Origin: Saxidomus purpurata
Lineage: Eukaryota; Mollusca; Bivalvia; Venerida; Veneridae
Assembly (NCBI GenBank): GCA_022818135.1
Contig: JAFMSR010000017.1
Coordinates: forward strand, 2,349,367-2,413,366
Reading direction: 5' to 3'
DNA length: 64,000 bases
A program made the translations under genes and the position numbers. Numbering within the stretch: position 1 is the stretch's first letter; every line of letters starts with the position of its first letter. Under the pieces are notes generated by a model, which saw nothing but the letters and a program-made list of their open reading frames with translations, searched no databases and was not told the origin of the DNA. This document shows positions 1-12,125 of this stretch, in pieces.

Positions 1-1705
1 AAGAAGCACCACGAACTGAGGACTGGAATATAAGATAGTCAAAGGAGCCAAACTACCGTTCTGTATACACATAACATGATATCACAAAAGTTTGTAAAAG
101 CGATTTATATAATACAAGGAATTTAGTATTTCTACAAGCAATCCAGTTGTAGACGAGAAGGAAAACACAGACATCATAATTAAACAGCAAACAAAATATA
201 TGGATATAATTTTGTGTTTAAATTACGGTGACGTTGTATGGCCTGCGTGACCGACTCTCGACTGATAAATAACGTGTATGATAATTATTTATGTAATTGC
301 ATAACACTTCTTTAGATCTGTCAAAGATACACAGTGTAACCTTATTAAGTGCAAGAAACAATGTGTCAATAGTAAACATGCAAATTATTGGTGCTGCATA
401 CCAGTTAAATGACAAACAAGTTGATTAAAGAAAAGTATAAAGAAAATTAGTATTTAGAGCTTTAAAGAGCAACTATATGATTATATAGTTTGTAGCATAA
501 AAACGGAACTTTCAGACGTGTCTTGATTTATTAAAAATTATTTAGGAGAGAAACACACAGTCAATACATTGTCAAGAAATCGCGAATACCACGCGTATAT
601 CACTATGCATATCGCAGACACTGTCACTTCCAGTGTGAGTGTAGGTGCCAACAATTTGTTACGTTTGTATTGAACACTATTGTGCGTTGATAACCTTTAT
701 CATGTCATCTAGTTGAGAAGGAGACGCTTCCACATAAAACAAACGACACAGAGCCGTACCGAGACACCATGTTTACCTGGAACAATTTGTATGCGAATTT
801 CAAATAATATAGCGGTATGGCCTACTACTCGTTTAATAGGGCGGATTAGTGGTGTAGTGGTTAACGAACTGGACTTGTAATCCAGGGATCGCAGGTTCGA
901 TCCACCGCTCCTCAACTAAAATAACTAATTGTCTTTCGGATGAGACCTAAAACCGAGGCTTGATGTACCAGTGCTGTACACCAGGCATGTGAAAGAACCA
1001 CACGGCACTCGTTCTATATCTTGCACTATCCCCAAAAATCTAAAATAACTAAACCCTTCTTGGGCCATTGGTCATATGGATTATCCTGTACCAACGATAA
1101 AACTTTAAAATACATACATACTAGTTTAATCGATTGAAGACAGCCGTTACGGATGGTTATATCCGAAGATACCGAATGAATGGTCAGCATAACAAAGACA
1201 TACCAACAGCGTTCCGACGGCATTTACAGCACTAATTAAATTGTTTCTTGAAAAGTAAAGTAAATAAGTTGCAGCTGAAAATAATTTCTACTATTTTACC
1301 AATAGGGGCCTACATCATTATGACATTCAAATGACAACAGTGAAAATGTATGCAGGTACCTACTGTAGAGTAAATTAAAAATAATGTGACAATGACGTAA
1401 ACAATCACGTGCTCATACACGTTTACAACCATCGCATGAACAGGTAGAGTATGTATTAATGCACTGTATCTAAGTACATTGATATTGATTCAATGATAAA
1501 ATGTTTCAGTTTTGATTTTACTACTACCAATACAAAATGCTTATGTATACGCTACATGAACGTAACTGTGTGGTGAACCGTTTAAAGTTTCTTCTAACCC
1601 ATCGCACGTCAAGGATATTGAACTATATAGTTTATTCATCAAGTATATGTACAACAATTCATAGCCTTTATTTGAATGTGATTTGATATACATGAAGTAT
1701 AGAAA
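1..1705 (+). other. 5' flank of transporter copy 1 (duplicated block)
   Basis: Non-coding upstream DNA of the first transporter gene. It is recognisably the same sequence as about 8602-9985 (upstream of copy 2) and about 40170-41390 (upstream of copy 4), with small indels and substitutions, so the duplicated unit includes its 5' flank. The short reading frame at 218-415 on the minus strand recurs in unit 2 only because the DNA is duplicated; its changes are not codon-like, so I do not call it a gene. No clear TATA or initiator element was identified. Confidence 0.6.
839..1045 (+). mobile_element. tRNA-derived SINE, unit 1
   Basis: A tRNA-like head at about 839-912 contains an A-box-like segment (TGGTGTAGTGG) and a B box (GGTTCGATCC). 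It has a perfect 5-bp anticodon stem (CTGGA/TCCAG) around a loop that would read UGU. The acceptor and T stems do not pair well, so this is a retroposon head and not a working tRNA. It is followed by a core beginning CTTTCGGATGAGACC with a later GTACACCAGGCATG. This kind of core is shared by broadly distributed animal SINEs; the family name (MetaSINE or RUDI-like) is my tentative recollection. Confidence 0.65.
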
Positions 1706-4700
1706 ATGGAAGGGGAAAACATGTACAGTGGGATATTTACTGTTCCTGATTATGTTGTATTAGTGACTACAATTTTTATTTCGGTTGCAATTGGAATATT
1801 TTATGCTGTCAAAGATAAGCGGATTAACAGTTCTGCTAACTTTTTCCTAGGAAACAGAAAGTTAAAAGCGGTTCCACTAGGAGTGTCGTATGTCGTGACG
1901 TTTCAATCTGCTATAATAATTTTAGGTACCCCTGCAGAGATTTATATATATGGAATGCAATACGCACTCATACTTATTGGTGTGTTTATTGGCATATTTC
2001 TTTCCGGCTTGATTGTGGTTCCCCTGTTCCATCCTATGAATATCACGAGCGTCTACGAATACTACAACCTTCGTTACGGAACCAATAGTTTACGGTACCT
2101 GGGTGTTATACTCGGTGTAACGAACTACATCCTCTACATGGGCGTAATTCTATTTGGAACGGCTCTAGCACTAGAATCTACAACAGGATTGCCAATATGG
2201 ACTTCCGTTGTAATTTTTTCTTCTGCCGCTGTCATCTACACGTCCATAGGAGGAATAAAAGCTGTAATATGGACCGACGTATTCCAGGCTTTAATCATGT
2301 TTTGCGGAATTTTAGCAGGTAAAATACTGATTACAATTACACCTTGATAATACAAATAACAATGATAATAATTGGAACGGTAATAATAAAACAATGATTG
2401 AAATATGACTACACATTTCTGAAACAAATGTGTCTGTTGTTTTGCTGTACTACAACAATGTTTGAATATATAACACGTCTTTACATACGTCACGCTTTGC
2501 TAATGTGGATATATACAACAAATGTATATAATATATCGTATGAAATGCTAAGGACTTATATAAAATGTACTAGTCCTAAAGACAAAATAATGTTACATAT
2601 TTAATCTCAATTTGGTCCAAAATATGTGTTTGCGTAAGCAAAAACAGCAGTCCTAATTGTTTGCGTTTGATTACGTAAGCAAAAACAGCAGTCCTAATTC
2701 TATACTTGTTGACTGTATGCCATTCACGTAAAAATAAAAAAATTTCGGCTGATATTAAACCAGACGCTGCGGCTTATATATGCATATGTATGATGTTATA
2801 TTATCAACACAAGGTGTCAATATGTGATTCAATTGTTTGAAACCTAAAATGCTAGTTATTCCTTGAATGAAAGGTATAGATGAATTATCACTGTTCATTG
2901 TGCACGAGAATGGACAGACTTTCACATGAGATTTCCGTGGTTTGACAATCACAATTATATATCAAACTATTTCTATACATTGTTTTGAATACAATTAAGA
3001 TGCATAATTATCACATGATCCGCTTACATATTAACTAAATAGATTATTTAATTCATAGAGCGTTTACCCAACTGTTCAAGACTATGCATATGTTACCAAT
3101 ATGTGCTCAATGTCAATATAATCCAAAGTACTGTAATCCGAAATTTGATTTTCTTTTTTTTGTTTTGGAATTAATGCATGCCGCTGGTGCAATTTTTTCT
3201 TGTCAGTTTGTGACTGTTTTTTAAGTCATACAACTAGTTGGGTTGTAAATATCAAAACAGTAGATAGGACATAATAGTATTTCAAGCATTTAAAAAAGAA
3301 GAAAGAAGTGAAGACGTAAGTTACGAACGTATCTGATACAACTGTACTTGTACAATCAGTCATAACAGTCATAGATATACTGCCTTTAGGTTATTGCACA
3401 TAAATGCAAGAGCAAACAGCTTTAATGCCTCAATGTTTCGCATCAATGAGATTATTAGAATACTTCTCTGTCGAAAGCTTTCTTCTTCGTCAAACAATAT
3501 CTGAAAGTGTACAAAGAGATGAATGTTTGATAGTAAGCTTCGTTCTCATATCATAAAATTAAAGCTACAAGAGTTAACAATAATTATATATAAACAAAAT
3601 AAAAAGAAGAAATATATACATAATGCTAAATAACATTGAATGACTTAGAGATATTTCTACATTATTTTGTTATGCTCCCCTTCATTAAATATGCTAATAC
3701 AAATCGTTAAAACATTTAACAATTTTAAGTTTATGTCTATTTTAATGAGTAAGATTGCTCTTTTAAACATTTCAGTGTTGATAAAAAGTACCATATATGC
3801 AGGCGGACCATCAAAAATACGACAGCTGAGTGAAGATCGCTTTAACTCTATTAACTTCGATCCTAATCCAACCATTCGTCACTCATTTTGGACCTTGATT
3901 CTTGGCGCCATCCCTCAATATTTTTACATGACAATAACACAGCCAGGGATACAAAGAATAATATCTACACCAAGTATAAAGACAGCAAAAACACTTTTGT
4001 TCATTGCAGCACCAGTTTACTGCTTGATTTGGGGTCTAGTAATGCTTGAAGGTGTGTCGATATTTGCTTACTTCAGTGACAAGGGATGCGATCCATTGGC
4101 CTCCGGGAAAATCAGCAACCCAAATCAGATTATACCGTTCACTATTCTAGAAATGTTTCATAATCTGCCTGGAATGTCTGGACTATTCATTGCCGCTCTT
4201 GCCGCCGCATCACTAAGCACAATATCTTCAGGACTCAGTGGCCTGTCGGCAGTCCTTTGCGTTGATGTTCTAAGAGTATGCAAGCCACAAATTAAGGATC
4301 AGACAGCTACAACTATTTCTAGGTGTTTTGTAATATTGCTTGGCATAGTATCAGCTGCCATCGCATTTTTACTTTCAAACATAAAGGGTCCTCTAACTCA
4401 AGTAATGACTGGCCTTTCCGGAGCTGTTGCTGGACCGGAGACAGGTATGTTTCTAGTATCTGCATTTTTCAGAAAAAGTCGATCAAGAGCTGTTTTCTTT
4501 GCGACCTTGGTCGGATTGGCAATCAACTTATGGATGAATCTCGGACAGACATTTTCCAGAGATATAGTAACAACGCCTTATCTGCCACTGGGACCAACTG
4601 GGAATTGTTCAGATGACAACGATACAAAAGTTGTATACGATGCATCCTTGATGAATAATGTATCCAATCTCAACTTAGTTGAATTCACGTCTACGTCAAA

Positions 4701-5043
4701 AGCAGGTGATTTTAATAATTCGTTTACAGATTTCGATAAAAACGATGCCGGTTTCGCCAAAATATCTGGACTAAACACCTTTTATTCAGTTTCTTACATG
4801 TATGTTCATCTTATTGGAACTGTCGTAACGATCTTAGTTGCAATAGTTGGGAGTTTACTCACCCAGCCTAAGCATCAAACGCGGGTAGATGGAAAGTATG
4901 TTCTTTCATTGAAAACGATTTGTCCTGCATCAGTCTTTGGAAATTCTTGTCCGCAAAGACGCCAACATAAAAGGACATATGAAGTAAATCCTGGTGATGC
5001 TGAGAACATGATAGCTGAAAAGCTCTATGATACAGGTGTTTGA
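1706..5043 (+). CDS. SLC5-family sodium-coupled solute transporter, copy 1 (intact, two coding exons)
   Basis: Exon 1 is 1706-2318 (donor GCAG|GTAAAA) and exon 2 is 3776-5043 (acceptor TTTCAG|TG); the junction splits a valine codon in phase 1. The predicted protein has 626 residues, near the roughly 610 of vertebrate SLC5A8. It is a polytopic plasma-membrane protein: a first membrane helix at about 16-35, the family segment FLGNRKLKAVPLG at 47-59, SAIIILGTPAE at 68-78, GGIKAVIWTD at 181-190 (close to the sodium:solute symporter signature) and the serine-rich SLSTISS at 350-356, where family members bind Na+. A late loop has N-glycosylation sequons at N481, N486 and N499. The C terminus DTGV fits a class I PDZ ligand, as the TRL tail does in SLC5A8. 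By family it should import a small monocarboxylate or similar solute with Na+; the substrate cannot be read from sequence. Confidence 0.9.
2319..3775 (+). other. Intron of transporter copy 1
   Basis: A 1457-bp AT-rich intron with canonical GT-AG ends. It is the reference form for the cluster: segments near 3040-3250 and 3400-3720 are recognisable in the introns of copies 2 and 4. It contains a short direct repeat (GCAAAAACAGCAGTCCTAAT at about 2637-2657 and 2675-2695). No coding content is supported; small frames across the exon borders are artefacts of reading into the intron. Confidence 0.75.
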
Positions 5044-5165
5044 TATTCAGATTCATAAAAAAATGTTTGGTTCTTGTGTTATGTCTTAAATATCTTAAGT
5101 GAAATGTTACACGTGTAATGATGTACAATCAGTTTCGCACACTTTTTTCTACGTACAGCCTGCAA

Positions 5166-5171
5166 ATTAAA
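5166..5171 (+). terminator. Candidate polyadenylation signal ATTAAA, copy 1
   Basis: ATTAAA lies about 125 bp after the copy 1 stop. The aligned position in copy 2 (18687-18692) is the canonical AATAAA, so this is probably the same signal in a common variant form. Confidence 0.45.
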
Positions 5172-5577
5172 CATATATGATTACGAAAAGACAACTGATA
5201 AAATATAGTTTGCCAAAAATTGTTCATTTTCATTTTGATAATATGTGGTACTACTAGTATGTTTGGCCATATGTGAAAGCTTGGTGATCTAAAAATGTTC
5301 ACTTCCTTCTTTCCTTGAGCGATGGCACACAGTCATAGCACACAGAATATGTATGAAAAATACGCATCAATATTTTACCTAAACTCTACTGTAAATTATA
5401 TATATACTTATATATTGGTTTATGTAAAACACATTTCATCAGTAATTTAAATGTTTCACAGGGTTCCTATCACGTCTTCTGCAAAGCATTAAGATTTTTG
5501 GTTTCAATGCTTGTTTTTATAAACACGACATTATTTTTTTACAAACAAGCCTACCATTGATTGTTATAATTGACTTA
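5172..5577. other. 3' flank of copy 1
   Basis: AT-rich non-coding flank, recognisably parallel to the 3' flank of copy 2 (about 18600-19000). No gene seen. Confidence 0.5.
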
Positions 5578-5958
5578 GCAGGGATTACTTTTATTTACAC
5601 TGTCCTGTGACTTTGGAACATGGTGGGGGTAAGAGTGAGGTTGGGTGCGCACCATAAACCGGTTTAAGCTCCCCAGTGGTGTTTTTGCCACTGACCGTTC
5701 CAAGGCGGTGCCCCACTGTGTTCCTTTAATTGTTCGTTTTGTCCTCGTGTGTTTGCTTTGTATGCTAGTGTGTGTTGGTAGTGTATATGTGTGTGTGTGT
5801 ACATGATTGTGTGTGTGTGTGGGGTTGTGTGTGTTGTGTGTGTGTGTGTTTGTGTGTGTGTTGGTGGTGTGCACTTCTGGGTGCTGTGGGGCTCGTTTTG
5901 GGGAGGCTGCGTTTTTGGTACGTGGCATTCCCTGTTTGATATTATTTTTGTTTTTTTT
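5578..5958 (+). mobile_element. Dispersed repeat R1, copy a (near full length)
   Basis: R1 runs from a 5' part starting GCAGGGATTACTTTTATT, through ACCATAAACCGGTTTAAGC and a conserved stretch with CCAAGGCGGTGCCCCACTG, into a (TG)n tract. It then continues through GGGTGCTGTGGGG and GCTGCGTTTTTGGTACGTGG to a 3' end of GATATTATTTTTG plus T-run. No coding capacity is evident. Ten copies or fragments occur in this window, and most fragments keep the 3' end, as expected of a target-primed retroposon. The reading frames rich in V/C or T/H here are translations of the TG/CA tract. Confidence 0.75.
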
Positions 5959-5974
5959 ACATATACTGTAAAAA

Positions 5975-6081
5975 TCAATATTCTGATATTGTATTCTTAC
6001 AGTTATCAGATTTTGTATTCTTACAGTTGTCAGATACTGTATTCTTACAGTTGTCAGATATTGTATTCTTACAGTTGTTAG
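5975..6081 (+). repeat. Tandem repeat of about 25 bp, about four units
   Basis: Units of the type GTCAGATATTGTATTCTTAC are repeated head to tail. The matching place in unit 2 (about 19100-19135) has a single copy, so the expansion happened in unit 1 after the duplication. Confidence 0.75.
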
Positions 6082-6339
6082 TCTACCTTGCACTACAAAT
6101 CCGCCAAACTAACCGTCGGGTAGCATACAAGAACATGAGCTTGTCTTAGCCACCTTTGAATTGTAGTATATATTTGTGAATTAAAATAATACAGATTTCA
6201 TATATACATTTAAAATATGCTAAAGTACAATTACCTGCACATGTGACTATAATGTACCTATTTGCTTAGAAACAATATTCGTCTTTGCAATATCAAAAAG
6301 CACATTTCGCACATTGTCTTGTTATACCATCATTAGTAA

Positions 6340-6344
6340 AACAA

Positions 6345-6376
<32 letters not shown>

Positions 6377-6472
6377 GCGGGGGGAAAAACGGGGGGGCGG
6401 CGAGGGGGGGGGGGGGGGGCGGGGGGGGGGGGGGGAGGAAAAAACACACACACACACACACACACACGCATA

Positions 6473-6548
<76 letters not shown>

Positions 6549-6557
6549 GAGAAAAAA
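6340..6557. repeat. Homopolymer block (A, G and CA runs), likely partly artefactual
   Basis: An A run, G-rich stretches with scattered C, a (CA)n tract and then an uninterrupted G run of about 75 bases. The block sits between two stretches that match unit 2 on either side (TTATACCATCATTAGT before; AAGCTAAAAGCA-like after), where unit 2 has nothing comparable. Proline-, glycine- and lysine-rich frames here are meaningless translations. Confidence 0.7.
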
Positions 6558-6896
6558 AGATGGAAGGTGAAAATATAACCCAAAGGTAATTTCTGATCAT
6601 ACAGCAGGAAGCTAAAAGCAAAATTTGGAAGTCTAATTTTTTAAACAACTACGTATAGTATAAGTTGTATAGACTCTTGATTGGGTATATAATGTTTTAT
6701 ATCATATACCTGTCACCAATAATTAATCCTGATTAGCCGATATCGCTCACGTGCCGGGTCTGCAAAAGTATGCGTAGACCTGGAAAATGATGTGTAGACC
6801 TGTACGGATTTCAAGACGTCATTTCATTAATACTTTCGTGCAATTTTCACTTCTTTTTATGATGTATACGATATAATAATTTTAGACTAATGTATC

Positions 6897-7000
6897 GGTC
6901 AATATATAGTTTTACGGACCTGTAAAAGAATGATATTGACCTCGGACTTCGTCCTCGGTCAATATCACTTTTAACAGGTCCGCAAAACTATATATTGACC
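6897..7000. repeat. 104-bp imperfect palindrome
   Basis: The left arm from 6897 (GGTCAATATATAGTTTT) is mirrored by the right arm ending at 7000 (AAAACTATATATTGACC). The arms are about 48 bp around a short centre at about 6945-6953. This is a fold-back (MITE-like) structure, and the surrounding 6720-7020 carries related words such as GTAGACCTG. Confidence 0.75.
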
Positions 7001-8139
7001 TCAAAATTAGCCTCTTATTGTATAATATAGCCTGTTTGAACTGATATAACCCGAGCCGTCAGGCGTATACCCAGTCAAGGATATATATAATGAATTTATA
7101 ACACCACCTATTTTTTTGATAAACAAGAAAATAACGTAACTTCGGATAAAACGAACAGTTTTTTTGGCCCGATTTTTTCCCTTCTTTGTTTAATGTACAA
7201 AATCATACTGGACCCTAAACCGTACTCCGGTTACTAAGGAAACTCTCGGATATAAGGAACAATATTGTCTGGCCCATATTTCAAATGAAAAAAATATAAT
7301 TAAGTAATCGTATATATCGAGAAACTGCAAAATATGTTCCGCAGTCAGGTAAAAAAATATCTGTTGATTTTGCATTTTGTTTTTTGCCGTCTGCATTGTA
7401 ATTTTAAGTAGCGCACTTGTAGCTGTGTGGATTCATTAAGGCATAATGATTTCACATTTGTAACGTTTTGGTTAACTAGTTATAAAAGTTAAATGCTAAG
7501 TAGCGATATTCATGAGTAGGACTAATATTTTACGTAAATACATTATGAGCGATTCTAGCATGACATTTGTCGATTATATCCCATTTTGGGAAAAAATATT
7601 CGTCATTAGGTTGATATTTCAAGTTATGGCAACCGTTAGCGAAATGAATCTAGGTTCATTTCAATTGTATTTTGGTTTAAGTGTTGCCAAAAAAACTTTA
7701 TCCTTGGATTCATGGAAAAGGGACTTTATCGTAATTCTTGCAATTATTCTACATAGATTTACGGGAAAATAGCATAATATGTTTTCATGTCCATAAATCT
7801 TTATAACTTTTCCAAAGGAGGCAAGAAAATCAAAAGCTGATGGCTTTCACAAATTATTATTCCTTTATGTTGACTATGACAAAATACCCTTGTTCGATAT
7901 ATACCCATTTTTATTCGATATATATAAACATAACGTATGATAAAATGAACTTGTTACCGGTGATATACGGATATAATGACCACTCCGGATAGTAAGGAAC
8001 CGATATTTGATAGGTCCCGAGGAGTTTGTTATAAGCGGAGTTTAATGTATATTTATAAATGACAAAATGGCGATACCCATTGGAGCCTCTAAACCTTTTA
8101 ACAGTAGTCAGGGACAACATATGGTCTACATTTCTTATT
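7001..8139. other. Intergenic DNA between units 1 and 2
   Basis: AT-rich, with short stretches at about 7200-7260 and 7930-8050 containing CGGATATAA-type words that look like eroded DNA-transposon ends. The open frame at 7512-7772 has no recognisable domain, and I see nothing to support it as a gene. Confidence 0.4.
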
Positions 8140-9985
8140 TTTTAACGGAAACCGTTCTGTGCATCTGCCAAGACGTTGTTGGTCCCACCCCATTGTGATG
8201 ATCTATTATTCAACACTGAACAGAACATCTAAAACATGCATGAACCAAGCGTAAACGTTCCGTCAGCCAGTCGATGGAAGAACAAGCCAAACCATTAACT
8301 ATAATAAGTATTAAGCACACAATCCCGCGTCAAACATATTCATCCGTTAAGAATAAATTTTCAGCATAAAGCAAAACAGTTGCAAATAGGATTGGCGCGA
8401 TTTACAGAAACCCAGGTACAAGTTCTAAACGCACAAATTTATATGAATCGGCTCTAGGAAATTAACAAGTTATACAATAAGAAGGCAATATATAAGGGAA
8501 CTTCTAATCCATAAGTCACATGGGCAAAACTCTTAGGGATATCAGCTTATATTAGAAGATGTACTGGAGTCCATTTAAGTGAAAAGCGGTATACTAAGAA
8601 GAAGAAGCGCCACGAACTGAGGACTGGAATATAAAATAGTCAAAGGAGCCAAACTGCCGTTCTGTATACACATAACATGATATCACAAAAGTTTGTAAAA
8701 GCGGTTTACATAATACAAGGAATTACGTAATTCTATAAGCAATCCACTTGTAGACGAGAAGGAAAACACAGACATCATAATTAAACAACAAACAAAATAT
8801 ACGGTTATGATTTTGTGCTTAAATTACGGTGACGTTGTATGGCCTGCGTGACTGACTCTCGTCTGATAAATAACGTGTATGATTATAATTTATGCAATTG
8901 TATAACACTTCTTTAGATATGTCAAGGATACACATTGTTACAGTATTAAGTGCAAGAAACAATGTGTCAATAGTAAACATGTAAACTATTGGTACTGCAT
9001 ACCAATTAAATGACAAACAAGTTGATTAAAGAAAAGTATAAAGAAAATTAGTATTTAGAGCTTTAAGAGCAACTATATGATAACATAGTTTGAAACATAA
9101 AAACGGAACTTTCATACGCGTCTTGATTTATTATAAATTATTTTAGGAGAGAAACACACAGTCCATACATTGTCAGGAAATCGCGAATACCACGCGTATA
9201 TCACTATGAATATCGCAGACACTGTCACTTTCAGTGTAGGTGCCAACAAATTGTAACGTTTGTATTGAACACTATTGTGCGTTGATAACCTTCATCATGT
9301 CAGCTAGTTACCAAGGAGACGCTTATACATAGAATAAACGACACAGAGCCGTACCGAGACACCATGTTTACCGGAAACACAGGTGACATTTAATATAGTT
9401 TTGATGATCAGTCGTGTTGTCTATTTTGTAGTGCATAAGAAAGAACAATTTGCATGCGAATTTCAAATTATATAGAGGTATGGTTAACGCACTTGACTTG
9501 TATTCCAGGGATCGCAGGTTCGATCCCCCGCTCCTACACTAAACTAACTAATTGTCATTCGGATGAGACCTAAAACTGAGGCTTGATGTACAATTGTTTT
9601 ACACCAAGCATGTTAAATAAGCAGGGGGTCTCTTGAACGGGACTCGTTCTGTATCTTGCACTATCCCCAAAAACCTGAAATAACTAAATCCTTCTGGGGT
9701 CATTGGTCATATGGAATATGCGGTACCAACAATAAAACTCTAAAATACATACATACAAGTTTTATCGATTGAAACAGTCGTTACGGGTACATACGCTTAT
9801 ATCCAAAGATACCGAATGAATGGTCAGCATAACAAATACAAACCAACTGTGTTCCGACGGCATTTACAGAACTAACTAAATTGTTTCTTGAAAAATAAAG
9901 TAAACAAGTTACAGCTGAAAATAATTTCTATAATTTTACCAATACATCATAATGGCATTCAAATGACAACAGTGAAAATGTATGT
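8140..9985 (+). repeat. Duplicated 5' block of transporter unit 2
   Basis: Starts with the words TTAACGGAAACCGTTCTGT, shared with about 39768 in unit 4. From about 8602 it parallels window bases 1-1350. It therefore marks the left part of the second transporter duplication unit. Non-coding. Confidence 0.7.
9481..9700 (+). mobile_element. tRNA-derived SINE, unit 2 copy
   Basis: Orthologous to the SINE at 839-1045, carried along by the duplication. The B box GGTTCGATCC and the core CATTCGGATGAGACC are present. The head is shortened at its 5' end: the DNA before GGTTAACGCACTTGACTTG differs from unit 1. Confidence 0.6.
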
Positions 9986-12125
9986 AATTTTAAGGAGTTG
10001 ATATCTTAAACAATCCAAGCACTGAAGATGCTGGATTTGTTTGTGTATTCAAACTATTTGTCCTTTGTTTGTTCTGGCGGCTGCTCATTCTGGAATTTTA
10101 ATTGGTGAAGGCTCTATCAGTTTGTGATAAGACTTAAACAGAATGCAACTGTTACAAATCTTTAGGCATGCACTTTCTTATCCCAATATTAATTGACTTA
10201 TTTCAGATATCTTATTTACTGTCGGACAGTTGGCCTGGAGCCCTATCTCCTTGGGAATAAGAAAAATCTTCGCAAATAACACAACTAAAGAACTTGTGAA
10301 CAAGCATTATTACTTTATACAATTTCACAATGAATGATTATATCTGACTTTATACATATATAAATTATGTAACTTGTGAATAAACTGTGTTGCCAAAACC
10401 ATTTTTGTATTCATAAGCGGATACAAAGTTTGATAACAGAAACTACGGACACACGTTAATGATCTGCAATCGATGAAAAAACTTTTACAATCGGGTCATG
10501 AAATTGTCATTTTGAAATTAAACACATTCTGACCTGAAGTGTCGAACCAAAGCATATTAAGACATGTTTATTCTTCTTTAATTCCAGTGATCTGAATAAG
10601 CAGACAATTCAATTTATAGCTTAATATAACTTTTCCTTATTAAGTAATTATAAACATTGAGTAATCATGCAATATTGATTTTGTTATAATCAAGAGCTGT
10701 CCTTCGTAAGTGACAAATGACTCCAAAGAGGTGTCTTACAGTCTCCGACGTTGACCTTTCAAAGCATGGAGCTGCTGTTTGCGCAAAACACTTGGTGATC
10801 ATTTGTGGTGAATATTTATTATAAAATCCTTCAACTCATAACAGAGAAAATCTGCATCACATATCCATGATGCGTTTCACATTTCATCTCTATGTGATCA
10901 ACAGTTGTACCATGAAATTTTAAAATCCTTCAATGCATGGCTGAGTTACCATGTATAAAGGATTCCGTGACCTTTTAACTCTTAAATGTAACATTGACCT
11001 TAAAGCTAGCGATGCGAGTATTTCATCCAACTGCTGAACATGTGTGACATATATTTACTTATATATGCCTATTTAGCCCCTACGTTATGTAATATGCATA
11101 TATACGTCAAAAAAGTATATGTGTCAAGTATCTGTGTGACAAGTTGTTTTAAAATTCTTCAATGCATGACAAAGTCACAGCCCGGAGACGAATGCGTGAA
11201 TACATACACGATTTCATGATCTTTAAACTTGTGTGACATTGACCTCTCAGGTAGGGACTCAGTACCGTGTTCGTCTTCATATCCTGAGCGTTTGTGTCAT
11301 ATGATTTGAAAATCCCTTCACCCATGCCCGGACAAGAACAATTGGAAGGACAGAGACACGGAGCGAAGGAGCGTTTTTAATATGCCCACCTCCGGGGAAA
11401 TAGATACCTTCCTCCCGTTTGAATCAAACATATATGATACAGTACAAAATAGCTCATTCGATGCGTTTTAAGATAACGAGGCCTGCAGTCGAAGTTAGGG
11501 TAAATTGCCCTCTACTTTAAACAATCACTACCAATTAAATATAACAAATCGTTTAAACAGCGACATTCACGTATCCTAACGTTTTTTTTTCTGCTAAAGT
11601 TGCTCACGCGTATTTCTAATACATGTAGGAAAGCAGAATAGTTCGCGCCAGGTCCGCAGAATAAACATATTAGCAGAAAGGAAAATTACCTTGCCGCGCA
11701 TTTGAATAAATTTATAAATGGATGGATATATTCGTAAATAGAGAACTTGTAAACATGCGCGTAATATTTCTGGCTGTTCAAAATATTTCATTCTTTCAAA
11801 TGACGATCAGGTTAAAACATTTTGTTTTCACAGAAGCTCCGAAAGATATATTTTCTTTCAACACAAGTTTTAAGAAATGGCCAGCGGGTTAAGAAATCCG
11901 AACTTTTTCTTGAAGGTGTATATATTTAGATCGTCCCTTATTTTTAGCCTCTCATTGTAAAATGATATGCATCCGCGGTTCTTATTCGGAATCAGTTTAC
12001 TTTAGTTGCATTTACAAAATTAAGCTGATATTGCATGACTTTCATGTCTGCGATGGCCATATGGTTTAAAATGAATAATCATAATTCAGGATTATATGCT
12101 GACTGACGTGCCGGATCTACTTTCA
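9986..12125. mobile_element. Insertion in the 5' flank of copy 2, with a dispersed bivalve-type repeat
   Basis: This 2.1-kb block interrupts sequence that is continuous in unit 1 (about 1350) and unit 4. Its middle, about 10685-11400, begins ATCAAGAGCTGTCCTTCGTA and has repeated sub-units with AAATCCTTCAATGCATG and GACCTT words, ending near GGACAGAGACACGGAGCG. I know this style of element as a common non-coding repeat in bivalve genomes. No gene is supported. Confidence 0.55.

Noticed and set aside
218..415. Conserved small minus-strand protein, also at 8819-9016
   Set aside because: The resemblance follows from duplication of the whole flank. Changes are spread without regard to codon position, and unit 4 does not keep the frame.
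839..912. Functional tRNA-Thr(UGU) gene
   Set aside because: The anticodon arm and B box are good, but acceptor and T stems do not pair and a SINE core follows; the unit 2 copy has further changes.
5575..6093. 172-codon minus-strand frame
   Set aside because: Runs through the CA tract of R1 and a 25-bp tandem repeat; the equivalent frame differs in other R1 copies.
6285..6648. Proline-, glycine- and lysine-rich open frames
   Set aside because: Translations of G, C and A runs in a block that is probably a sequencing or consensus artefact.
7512..7772. 86-codon plus-strand frame
   Set aside because: No domain, no splice or poly(A) context, surrounded by eroded repeats.
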